A stretch of 6,885 nt of DNA from Nanohaloarchaea archaeon PL-Br10_U2g5 (GTDB lineage Archaea; Halobacteriota; Halobacteria; Halobacteriales; Haloferacaceae): positions 1 through 6,885 of the forward strand of contig LKMY01000087.1 in NCBI GenBank assembly GCA_001564205.1, written 5' to 3'. Positions 1 through 5,524 of this stretch are shown in pieces (within the stretch, counting starts at the first letter, position 1; each line of letters begins with the position of its first letter). The notes beneath the pieces are model-generated. The model saw nothing but the letters and a program-made list of their open reading frames with translations. It was not told where the DNA came from and searched no databases. Made by a program: the position numbers and the translations under genes.

Positions 1-8
1 GCCGAGCT

Positions 9-626
9 ATGACCGACGACCGGACTCACGGCCACGAAGCAGGCCACAGCGATGAGAGCCACAGCCACGATGACCACGATCACCACCACCACGACGCGGG
101 CTCGGTCGCGATCGCGGTCGTGACGGTGTCGTCCTCGCGCGATATCGAGGCGGACTCCTCCGGAGATCACGTCGTCTCAGCCTTCGAGGGCGCGGGACAC
201 GAGGTCGCCGTTCGCGAGCTGGTCCCCGACGAGTACGATAGCGTTCAGGGAACGGTCGATCGGCTCGCCCGGCGGAAGGACACCGACGCCGTCGTCGTTA
301 CCGGGGGAACGGGTGTGACACCAGATGACGTGACGCCGGAGGCGGTGCGGGGGCTCTTCGCAAAACGGCTTCCGGGGTTCGGTGAGCTGTTCCGTCGGCT
401 TTCATACGAGGAGATCGGAACCAGAACCATCGGATCTCGCGCGACCGCAGGAGTCATCGTCACGACGCCGGTGTTCTGTCTCCCGGGCTCCGAGAACGCG
501 GTCCGGCTTGGCGTCGCCGAAATCATCCTTCCGGAGGTCGGCCACCTGGTCGGATTGGCCGGCCGAGGGGTGACGACGGAGGGAGAAGACGAGACCGACT
601 CCGAGGGCAACGACGCCGCCGAGTGA
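9..626 (+). CDS. moaB: MoaB/Mog-family molybdenum cofactor biosynthesis protein with His-rich N-terminal tail
   Basis: This 205-residue protein belongs to the MoaB/MogA family, which adenylylates molybdopterin (MPT + ATP to MPT-AMP) before molybdenum or tungsten insertion in the cytosol. Visible family motifs are VPD (72-74), VVVTGGTG (95-102) followed by DDVTPEA (106-112), PGFGELFR (122-129), SYEEIGTR (132-139), SR (143-144) and LPGS (158-161). By comparison with E. coli MogA, D74 and D107 are the likely catalytic aspartates. The core (about 31-185) is close to the usual 165-175 residues. It is preceded by a tail with ten histidines in residues 7-28 and followed by an acidic tail. The ATG at 9 is the first start visible. 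The frame stays open to the window edge, so an earlier start cannot be excluded. Bases 1-12 also read as codons ending in TGA that overlap this ATG as ATGA, so it may follow another gene in an operon. It converges on trpG with 18 bases between. Whether it acts as MoaB or Mog cannot be told from the sequence. Confidence 0.86.
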   Translation: MTDDRTHGHEAGHSDESHSHDDHDHHHHDAGSVAIAVVTVSSSRDIEADSSGDHVVSAFEGAGHEVAVRELVPDEYDSVQGTVDRLARRKDTDAVVVTGGTGVTPDDVTPEAVRGLFAKRLPGFGELFRRLSYEEIGTRTIGSRATAGVIVTTPVFCLPGSENAVRLGVAEIILPEVGHLVGLAGRGVTTEGEDETDSEGNDAAE

Positions 627-644
627 CTCCGTTCCGGCCGGCGT

Positions 645-1238
645 TCACACCGACGTCAGGAAGTTTCGGATGACGTCGTGGCCGGCGGCCGTGAGCACGC
701 TTTCGGGGTGAAACTGGACGGCCTCGATCGGGTACTCGCGGTGGCGGATCCCCATCACGATCGGCTCACCGTCGTGGTCCGTCGTGGCGGTCACCTCGAA
801 GACGTCGGGCACCTCGGTGGCCGCGAGCGAGTGGTAGCGGCCGGCGCGGAACCCCTGGTCGAGCCCGCGGAACACGCCCTCGCCGTCGTGGTCGACCGGA
901 AACGCCTTTCCGTGAATCGGCTCCGGCGCGTGACCGACGGTGCCGCCGTACTCGTACACGGCGGCCTCAAGTCCGAGGCAGACGCCGAGCGTGGGAATTT
1001 CAGGCGAGAGACTCCGGAGGACGTCCACGGTCACACCGACGTCGCGGTCGTTCTTCGGATGGCCGGGACCGGGACTGATGAGGATCGCGTCCGGGGCCGC
1101 GTTTTCGACGTCCGCGAGCGACGCGGTGTTTTTCAACACCTCAACGTCGATCGACTCGCCATCAATCGGCTGATCGGAGACGTACTCGACGAGGTTGTAG
1201 GTGAACGAGTCGAAGTTATCGACGACGACGACGTTCAT
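645..1238 (-). CDS. trpG: Anthranilate synthase component II (glutamine amidotransferase)
   Basis: This 197-residue class I glutamine amidotransferase hydrolyses glutamine and passes ammonia to TrpE for anthranilate synthesis. Visible motifs are [10 protein letters not shown] (7-16), ISPGPGHP (54-61), GVCLG with nucleophile Cys87, HGK (109-111), RYHSL (134-138) and QFHPES with His177 and Glu179, which complete the Cys-His-Glu triad. Its length is normal for a stand-alone TrpG. One oddity is that the usual CLGHQ reads CLGLE (87-91), so the His-Gln after the nucleophile loop is replaced. The ATG overlaps the trpE stop as ATGA and has a strong Shine-Dalgarno GGAGGT six bases upstream, which fixes the start. 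It is the last gene of the trpDFEG operon. I saw no clear T-rich terminator in the 18 bases before moaB. A PabA role is possible in principle, but adjacency to trpE favours TrpG. Confidence 0.95.
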   Translation of the reverse strand: MNVVVVDNFDSFTYNLVEYVSDQPIDGESIDVEVLKNTASLADVENAAPDAILISPGPGHPKNDRDVGVTVDVLRSLSPEIPTLGVCLGLEAAVYEYGGTVGHAPEPIHGKAFPVDHDGEGVFRGLDQGFRAGRYHSLAATEVPDVFEVTATTDHDGEPIVMGIRHREYPIEAVQFHPESVLTAAGHDVIRNFLTSV

Positions 1239-2923
1239 TCGTCGACCTCCGTCTCGGCGGAGGGTAGATCCTCGGCGTCTGTGTCCGCGTCGCCGGCGGG
1301 ATCCTCCCGCACCCGATCGATCGCGGTCAACACCCCGTCCATCTTTTGTTCGGTCTCCTCGTACTCGGCGGCCGGGTCCGAATCGGCGACGAGGCCGGCG
1401 CCGGCGCGGACGGTCACGATCGACTCATCAACCGCTTCACGGAGCGTCGCCGTCCGGATCACGATCGCGAAGTCGGCGTCTCCGGACCACGCGTAGTAGC
1501 CGACTCCACCGCCGTACGCCTCTCTCGGCGTCGTCTCGAGCGCTTCGATGATCTCCATCGCGCGTACCTTCGGCGCGCCGGTGAGCGTCCCCGCCGGGAA
1601 CGTCGCGCGCGTCGCGTCGAAGGCGTCGACGTCGCTCGCGAGCCTTCCCGTCACCGTCGACTCGATATGCTGGACGTGGCTGTATTTCAGCACGTTCATG
1701 AACTCCTCGACGCGGACCGACCCCGCCTCGGAGACGCGGCGCACGTCGTTTCGCGCGAGGTCAACGAGCATCGTGTGCTCGGCGCGCTCCTTGCCGTCGG
1801 CGAGCATCTCCCCGGCGAGTCGCCGGTCTTCGACGGGGCTCGTCCCGCGCGGACAGGTGCCCGCGATCGGGTTCGACACGATCCGATCGCCCTGTACCGA
1901 CACCAGCGTCTCCGGACTCGCGCCGACGATGGTGCGGTCGTCGTGGCGAAGAACGTACATGTACGGAGAGGGGTTCACCTCGCGCAGCGCCGCGTATAAC
2001 CCGAGCGAGTCCACCTCGCCGCGCAGCTCGCGGCTCCGCGAGATCACGCCCTGATAGATGTCGCCGTCGAGGACGTGTCGCTTCGCGGTTCGGACCGCCT
2101 CTTCGTACTGTTCGCGCGGTCCGGCCGACTCGTCGTCGACGCGGATTCCGTCCGGCTCCGGCGGGGACGCGCCGCACAGTTCGTCGGCGACGCGCTCCGC
2201 CTCCGCGACGAGGCCGTCGTACACCTCGGCGGGGTTGTCGTCGGCTCCGATCACCGGCGTGAAGACGAGCTCGACGGTCCCTTCCTTCTCGTCGAAGACG
2301 ACCGTTCGGGTCGTCAAGGCGAACTCGGCGTCCGGAAAGTCGGTCTCGGGACGGTCGACGCCCACCTCTTCTAACCAGAGGTCGTACACCGCTTCGTACG
2401 CGAGGAAACCGACGAACCCGCCCGAGAGTATCTGTCGGTCGGTGTCGGGGAACCCTCGAAGGTGCACGTCCGGGAACGCCGCACGGATCCGGTCGATGGT
2501 GTCGCCGGCGTCCGGGCCGAGCGGGCCGGTTACCGAACCGTTTTCTCCGCCCACGAACGCCGCGGCCGGTCCGAGCCGGGTCACGTCCGTTCGGTCCGGA
2601 TGGACCGAGATGATCGCGTCGGGATCGTAGCCGACGAACGAGTATCGAGCGTGTTTGTCGGTCTTCCTCCCGGCGGTAAACGCGCCGTCGGGGTCACTGG
2701 AGGCGACCTTCTCGCCCGACTCCAACAGGAAGCCGTACGGGCCGTCACCGACCAGCGTCGCGTACGCCGTCAGCGGAGTGATATCGAGGTCGAGCGACGC
2801 CGAGGCGCGAACGACGACCGGCGTCTCCGCGTCGGCGTCGCTCGCGAGCTCGGCGAACGCTGCCTTCGAGCGATCGAGCGCGGGAGACGGCGACGTCGAG
2901 GGGGGGGAAGACGAGTCGCTCAT
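1235..2923 (-). CDS. trpE: Anthranilate synthase component I
   Basis: This 562-residue chorismate-binding enzyme converts chorismate plus ammonia from TrpG into anthranilate and pyruvate. The N-terminal domain (about 36-260) carries LLES (66-69), part of the family's tryptophan feedback site, and ARYSFVGYDP (92-101). The catalytic domain (about 270-535) shows NPSPYMYVL (317-325), PIAGTCPRG (352-360), HTMLVDLARND (383-393), NVLKYSHVQH (410-419), FPAGTLTGAPKVRAME (442-457), GGGVGYYAWSGD (471-482) and the metal-site region E520/E524/K527. Ala in PIAGT, rather than the Lys of PIKGT seen in aminodeoxychorismate synthases, supports TrpE over PabB. Both ends are extended: a Ser/Pro-rich tail (1-16) and an acidic tail (about 541-562). 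Codons 6-8 contain a run of eight C (plus-strand G at 2900-2907). The ATG overlaps the trpF stop as ATGA, with a GGAG five bases upstream. LLES suggests enzyme-level tryptophan feedback, which is inferred. Confidence 0.96.
   Translation of the reverse strand: MSDSSSPPSTSPSPALDRSKAAFAELASDADAETPVVVRASASLDLDITPLTAYATLVGDGPYGFLLESGEKVASSDPDGAFTAGRKTDKHARYSFVGYDPDAIISVHPDRTDVTRLGPAAAFVGGENGSVTGPLGPDAGDTIDRIRAAFPDVHLRGFPDTDRQILSGGFVGFLAYEAVYDLWLEEVGVDRPETDFPDAEFALTTRTVVFDEKEGTVELVFTPVIGADDNPAEVYDGLVAEAERVADELCGASPPEPDGIRVDDESAGPREQYEEAVRTAKRHVLDGDIYQGVISRSRELRGEVDSLGLYAALREVNPSPYMYVLRHDDRTIVGASPETLVSVQGDRIVSNPIAGTCPRGTSPVEDRRLAGEMLADGKERAEHTMLVDLARNDVRRVSEAGSVRVEEFMNVLKYSHVQHIESTVTGRLASDVDAFDATRATFPAGTLTGAPKVRAMEIIEALETTPREAYGGGVGYYAWSGDADFAIVIRTATLREAVDESIVTVRAGAGLVADSDPAAEYEETEQKMDGVLTAIDRVREDPAGDADTDAEDLPSAETEVDE
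1245..1250 (-). promoter_or_regulatory. Shine-Dalgarno site of trpG
   Basis: A minus-strand GGAGGT lies six bases upstream of the trpG ATG at 1238, inside the 3' end of trpE. It matches the expected anti-Shine-Dalgarno partner closely and supports translation of trpG from the overlapping ATGA. Confidence 0.75.
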
Positions 2924-3564
2924 GCTAACTCCATCTCCCGGCCCGCGTTCGCGACGAAGCGGGCCACCGCGTTGTGGTCTTTCCGTCCGTCGGTGAGTTC
3001 GACTCCCGACGCGACGTCGACGGCGAAGGGATTGGCGAGGCGAACCGCTTCCGCGACGGTGTCGGCCGTGAGCCCCCCAGCGAGGACGACCGGCGTTCTG
3101 AGTCGCGACGCCAAGTCGCCGGTCGCCTCCCAGTCGTGGGTCTCGCCGGTGCCACCCGCGCCGGAGTCGTCGGTCGAGTCGACGACGAGCGCGTCGGCGA
3201 CGCCGTCGAACTCCTCTGCGCGAATCGGGTCGTCGGCGTCGACCGCGAGCAGCACCTTCCGCTCGGTCTCCGCTCTGATGAAGCGGATCTCGTCAGGTGT
3301 CCACTCGCCGTGAAGCTGGATCGCGTCGGGGCCGATCGTCCGAACGAGATCGACGGCGCGCTCGGCCGACTCCGGCATCGTGACGAGCGTCGCGGTGACG
3401 AACGGTGGTACGTCAGCGAGGAGGTCCGCCGCTTTCGCGGGGTCGACCGCGCGGGGAGAGTCGACCGGCACCTCTGTGATAACGCCGACCGCGTCCGCGC
3501 CGGCGTCGATCGCGGCGCGGAGGTCGGCCTCGCGCGTCAGCCCGCAGATCTTCACGCGGGCCAT
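2920..3564 (-). CDS. trpF: Phosphoribosylanthranilate isomerase
   Basis: This 214-residue TIM-barrel enzyme isomerises N-(5-phosphoribosyl)anthranilate to the 1-deoxyribulose form, the third step of tryptophan synthesis. Motifs are VKICGLT with the catalytic-base Cys7 (4-10), DSPRAV (35-40), IQLHGEW (82-88), LVVDS with the likely general-acid Asp129 (126-130), LAGGLT (161-166) and VDVASGVE for phosphate binding (182-189). Length is typical. The frame opens at another ATG at 3597, which would add 11 residues before MARVKICG. I prefer the ATG at 3564: family members start right before the KICG strand, a GGAGGGG Shine-Dalgarno sits just upstream (3570-3576), and the start overlaps the trpD stop by one base (TGATG), as expected for coupled genes. 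It is a separate protein, not fused to TrpC as in E. coli. Its stop overlaps trpE by four bases. Confidence 0.95.
   Translation of the reverse strand: MARVKICGLTREADLRAAIDAGADAVGVITEVPVDSPRAVDPAKAADLLADVPPFVTATLVTMPESAERAVDLVRTIGPDAIQLHGEWTPDEIRFIRAETERKVLLAVDADDPIRAEEFDGVADALVVDSTDDSGAGGTGETHDWEATGDLASRLRTPVVLAGGLTADTVAEAVRLANPFAVDVASGVELTDGRKDHNAVARFVANAGREMELA
2929..2932 (-). promoter_or_regulatory. Probable Shine-Dalgarno site of trpE
   Basis: A minus-strand GGAG sits five bases upstream of the trpE ATG, within the last codons of trpF. It is shorter than the sites before trpF and trpG. The ATGA overlap probably lets terminating ribosomes restart, so a weaker site may suffice (inference). 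Confidence 0.5.
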
Positions 3565-4586
3565 CAGTTCCCCTCCGTCGACTGTTTCGTGCCGCACAGC
3601 GCCGCGAGCTTCTCGGCGGCCGCACCCGAATCGATCGCCTCCGCGGCGCGTTCGACGCCCGCGGCGAGCGAATCGGCCTCACCGGCGACGTAGATCGCCG
3701 CGCCCGCGTTTGCGAGGATCAGATCGCGTTTCGGCCCAGTCACCGACCCGTCGACGATCCCGCGGAGGTCGGCGGCGTTCTCCTCGGGGGTCCCGCCGGC
3801 GACCGTCTCGATGGGGGCTCGCTCCAAGCCGAGCGTCTCTGGCGTGATCGTGAACTCCCGAATCTCCTCACCGTCGACCTCGGCGGCGACGGTCTCGTCG
3901 TGGAGCCCGATCTCGTCCATTCCGGCTCCATGGACGACGAGGGCACGTTCGACGGGCATGTGTGCGAGCGAGCGAGCGATCGTGGGAACGAGCTCTGGGT
4001 CGTACACCCCGAGCACCTGAGCGTCGGCGCCGGCGGGGTTCGTGAGCGGACCGAGTACGTTGAATATCGTCCGCATGCCGAGCTCCTTCCGCGGGCCGAT
4101 GACGGCCTTCATCGCCGGATGGAAGACGGGCGCGAGCATGAACCCGATCCCGTCGTTCTCGATGGCGGCCTCGACGGCTGGCGGCTCCGCCTCGATATCA
4201 GCGCCCGCGACCGCCAGTACGTCTGCGCTGCCGGACGACGAGGAGACCGAGTAGTTGCCGTGCTTAGCGATCGGAACGCCCGCGCCAGCGGCCACGATCG
4301 CCGCGGTCGTCGAGACGTTGATCGTGTCGTGGTCGTCGCCGCCGGTTCCGCAGGTGTCGACGAGCGGTTCGCGGTCCGGCTCAATAGTGCGGGCGGCGTC
4401 TCGCATTCCCTGTGCGAACCCCGCAATCTCGGCTTCGGTCTCGCCTTTCGCTCTGAGGGCCGCGAGTAAGGCACCGATCTGCGCCGCTGTCGCCTCCTCG
4501 AAGACGAGCCGCGCGGTCTCGCGCGCCTCCTCGACCGTCAGATCTGTTCCGTCCGTCACGCGTTTGACCGTGTCTTGGATATTCAT
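3564..4586 (-). CDS. trpD: Anthranilate phosphoribosyltransferase
   Basis: This 340-residue enzyme transfers phosphoribose from PRPP to anthranilate. Visible motifs are the PRPP-binding DTCGTGGDD (77-85), NVST (90-93), KHGN (108-111), SGSADVLA (118-125), the anthranilate-site region GMRTIFNVLGPLTNPAG (170-186, with R172) and the metal-binding Asp-Glu at 224-225. Length matches stand-alone TrpD (about 345). KHGN continues YSVSSSSG, where many bacterial enzymes have RSVSSKSG, so Y112 and S116 replace Arg and Lys. The frame can be extended to a TTG at 4625 (13 more residues), but that codon lies inside the putative operator. ATG at 4586 starts the family's first helix, has no Shine-Dalgarno, and has a TATA-like element about 27-32 bases upstream, consistent with a leaderless start. 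It is the first gene of trpDFEG, likely controlled from the 169-bp region upstream. Confidence 0.95.
   Translation of the reverse strand: MNIQDTVKRVTDGTDLTVEEARETARLVFEEATAAQIGALLAALRAKGETEAEIAGFAQGMRDAARTIEPDREPLVDTCGTGGDDHDTINVSTTAAIVAAGAGVPIAKHGNYSVSSSSGSADVLAVAGADIEAEPPAVEAAIENDGIGFMLAPVFHPAMKAVIGPRKELGMRTIFNVLGPLTNPAGADAQVLGVYDPELVPTIARSLAHMPVERALVVHGAGMDEIGLHDETVAAEVDGEEIREFTITPETLGLERAPIETVAGGTPEENAADLRGIVDGSVTGPKRDLILANAGAAIYVAGEADSLAAGVERAAEAIDSGAAAEKLAALCGTKQSTEGN
3570..3576 (-). promoter_or_regulatory. Shine-Dalgarno site of trpF
   Basis: Read on the minus strand this is GGAGGGG, inside the end of trpD. The GGAGG core is seven bases upstream of the ATG at 3564 and complements the CCUCC near the 3' end of archaeal 16S rRNA. 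It decides the start of trpF in favour of 3564 over the upstream ATG at 3597. Confidence 0.75.
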
Positions 4587-4612
4587 ACTGCTCACTGATG
4601 TATTACTTCGCG

Positions 4613-4619
4613 TTACAAT
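4613..4619 (-). promoter_or_regulatory. Candidate TATA element of the trp operon
   Basis: The minus strand reads ATTGTAA here. Its TTGTAA part is 27-32 bases upstream of the trpD ATG, where a TATA box should be for a leaderless haloarchaeal transcript. It is a weak match to the haloarchaeal TTTAWA-like consensus. A better AT-rich match, TTATTAAT on the minus strand at 4679-4686, lies about 93-100 bases upstream and would instead give a 5' leader of about 65-70 bases. The sequence does not decide between them. Confidence 0.35.
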
Positions 4620-4634
4620 GTACAAGTATGTACA
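4619..4634. promoter_or_regulatory. Paired TGTACA hexamers, putative TRP-box operator
   Basis: Two exact, self-complementary TGTACA hexamers lie at 4619-4624 and 4629-4634, separated by four bases, so their centres are ten bases apart (one helical turn). They are 33-48 bases upstream of the trpD ATG and abut the candidate TATA element, covering the place where TFB would contact the promoter. By eye these are the only TGTACA copies in the window. TGTACA is the established consensus of TRP boxes bound by TrpY, the tryptophan-sensitive regulator of the Methanothermobacter thermautotrophicus trp operon. That the same logic works here is inference. No trpY-like gene is in the window. Confidence 0.5.
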
Positions 4635-4642
4635 CTAAGTTA

Positions 4643-4658
4643 ACGCTGTCGGCAGCGT
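4643..4658. repeat. 16-bp inverted repeat (hairpin) in the trp control region
   Basis: ACGCTG and CAGCGT (six-base arms) flank a four-base TCGG loop. It lies between the uspA stop and the TGTACA pair, nine bases from the latter. It could be a terminator hairpin for uspA or an operator. There is no T-run following on the minus strand, so classical termination is not evident. It falls upstream of the promoter if trpD is leaderless, or in the 5' leader if transcription starts from the distal TATA-like sequence. Confidence 0.5.
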
Positions 4659-4755
4659 GAGTATCGTCCACAATTCACATTAATAACCGGAGATCTTTCG
4701 AAGATAGCACGTTTTCCCAGCTGTGCTCGAACCCGTTGTCCCACACGAAACCGCC

Positions 4756-5430
4756 CTACGCGTCGCGCAGCGCGGTCGAACCGTCGGCCTCGACGACGAC
4801 GACGGGAACCTCGGCGTCATCGACGACGGTGTCCGTGGTGGAGCCGAACACGAACCGACCGACGGTTCCGGTCGTTGGGGCCCCCACGACGACGAGGTCG
4901 TAGTACGGAGACTGCTCGACGATCGCTCCCGCCGCGGTCAGATCCTCGACGAGCCATTGATCGGCGCGGTCGAAGCCGCCGAGGCGGTCCCGAGCGGCCG
5001 AGAGAAGTCGCTCTCCGTCCGTCGCGTACGCCGTTTTCGTTTCCGAAGCGTCACCGCTGATCTCGGAGTCGACGCCGCTGTCCGCGTGATCGCCGTCTGC
5101 GAGCGCGGCGTCTGAAGGGACGACATGAAACAGTTCGAGCCACGCGTCTGTCGCTTCGGCGATCGCTTTCGCGATATCGACAGTTGCGCCCGAGTGGGGA
5201 CCGGGGCCGACAGCAACGAGAATCGAAGAGAGGCGATCCGGATGCGTTGCGCGCTCGACCCGGTTCAACTCCACGGCGGCTGCGGCCGATACGGCGTGGA
5301 CTGCTTCAGAGACGGCTGGCTCGATAACCGACTCCTCGGCCTCCGGCGGTGCGACCGCTGGCTCTCCGTGAGTCGGCGGTTTTTTCGCTCCGCCGCCAGC
5401 GCTCGGATCGTCGGCGTCGCTCCCGTTCAT
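4756..5430 (-). CDS. UspA-family universal stress protein with long N-terminal extension
   Basis: This 224-residue protein has one universal stress protein (Usp) domain from about residue 68 to 215. Visible are the first strand SSILVAVGPGPHSG (68-81), the second strand WLELFHVVP (97-105), a helix around ERLLSAARDRLGG (140-152), and the C-terminal YDLVVVGAPTTG...RFVFGSTTD...VPVVVVE region (177-214). The family's nucleotide-binding motif G-x2-G-x9-G-S/T is degenerate: G183 and G196-S197 are present, but the second Gly is Thr186. ATP binding is therefore uncertain. The APTTG-RFVFGSTTD pattern resembles, from memory, the soluble Usp domains attached to haloarchaeal amino-acid permeases, yet there is no membrane segment here. 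Residues 1-66 are low-complexity, then Ala-rich and probably helical, and an acidic insert spans about 108-138. The ATG at 5430 is supported by a TATA box at the leaderless distance. It stands alone between trpD and pus10, and its target is unknown. Confidence 0.8.
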   Translation of the reverse strand: MNGSDADDPSAGGGAKKPPTHGEPAVAPPEAEESVIEPAVSEAVHAVSAAAAVELNRVERATHPDRLSSILVAVGPGPHSGATVDIAKAIAEATDAWLELFHVVPSDAALADGDHADSGVDSEISGDASETKTAYATDGERLLSAARDRLGGFDRADQWLVEDLTAAGAIVEQSPYYDLVVVGAPTTGTVGRFVFGSTTDTVVDDAEVPVVVVEADGSTALRDA

Positions 5431-5453
5431 ACCGTATCGTCAGACAGACGCAT

Positions 5454-5459
5454 GATAAA
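5454..5459 (-). promoter_or_regulatory. TATA box of the universal stress protein gene
   Basis: The minus strand reads TTTATC (ATTTATC including 5460), 24-29 bases upstream of the ATG at 5430, an ideal distance for a leaderless haloarchaeal transcript. No Shine-Dalgarno precedes the ATG, which fits. Confidence 0.6.
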
Positions 5460-5463
5460 TCCC

Positions 5464-5509
5464 GATGGTTCTGCCGATCCCGAGAGGATGGTTTTGCCGG
5501 CCCCGAGAG
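5464..5509. repeat. Two adjacent copies of a 23-bp direct repeat upstream of uspA
   Basis: Units 5464-5486 and 5487-5509 are head-to-tail with no gap and match at 20 of 23 positions. Both begin GATGGTT and end CCCGAGAG on the plus strand. The array starts four bases upstream of the uspA TATA box and ends 15 bases short of the pus10 stop. The minus-strand TCGGGAT of the inner copy recurs once more next to the TATA box (5459-5465), hinting at a third, decayed unit. It could be a paired activator or repressor site, or only a slippage duplication. Confidence 0.75.
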
Positions 5510-5524
5510 ACGTGAGGCTCGGAC

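Noticed and set aside
1..12. The possible 3' end of an upstream gene (codons ending in TGA at 10-12, overlapping the moaB ATG).
   Set aside because: Only three sense codons are visible. The ATGA overlap is suggestive but not enough to annotate a gene.
678..1496. A long open frame on the plus strand opposite trpG and the end of trpE.
   Set aside because: It is antisense to two genes with full catalytic motifs. Its composition (Arg/Val/Asp-rich, no recognisable motif) is what GC-rich haloarchaeal codon use yields on the opposite strand.
1761..2177. A minus-strand open frame overlapping trpE in another frame.
   Set aside because: It lies inside the conserved trpE catalytic region and is Arg-rich, as expected from an out-of-frame reading of a GC-rich gene.
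2462..3313. A plus-strand open frame of about 280 codons opposite trpE and trpF.
   Set aside because: It is a mirror frame of two certain genes, with no promoter, no recognisable domain and low-complexity Arg/Ser-rich sequence.
3565..3597. An 11-residue extension of trpF from an upstream ATG.
   Set aside because: The Shine-Dalgarno and TGATG overlap point to the ATG at 3564, and TrpF proteins normally start just before the VKICG strand.
4587..4625. A 13-residue N-terminal extension of trpD starting from TTG at 4625.
   Set aside because: TTG starts are rare, the codon is within the TGTACA operator region, and the extension does not match the family. The ATG at 4586 is preferred.
4690..4706. 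A small inverted repeat ATCTT-TCG-AAGAT between uspA and trpD.
   Set aside because: Five-base arms rich in A/T with no following T-run on the minus strand are too weak to call a terminator or operator.
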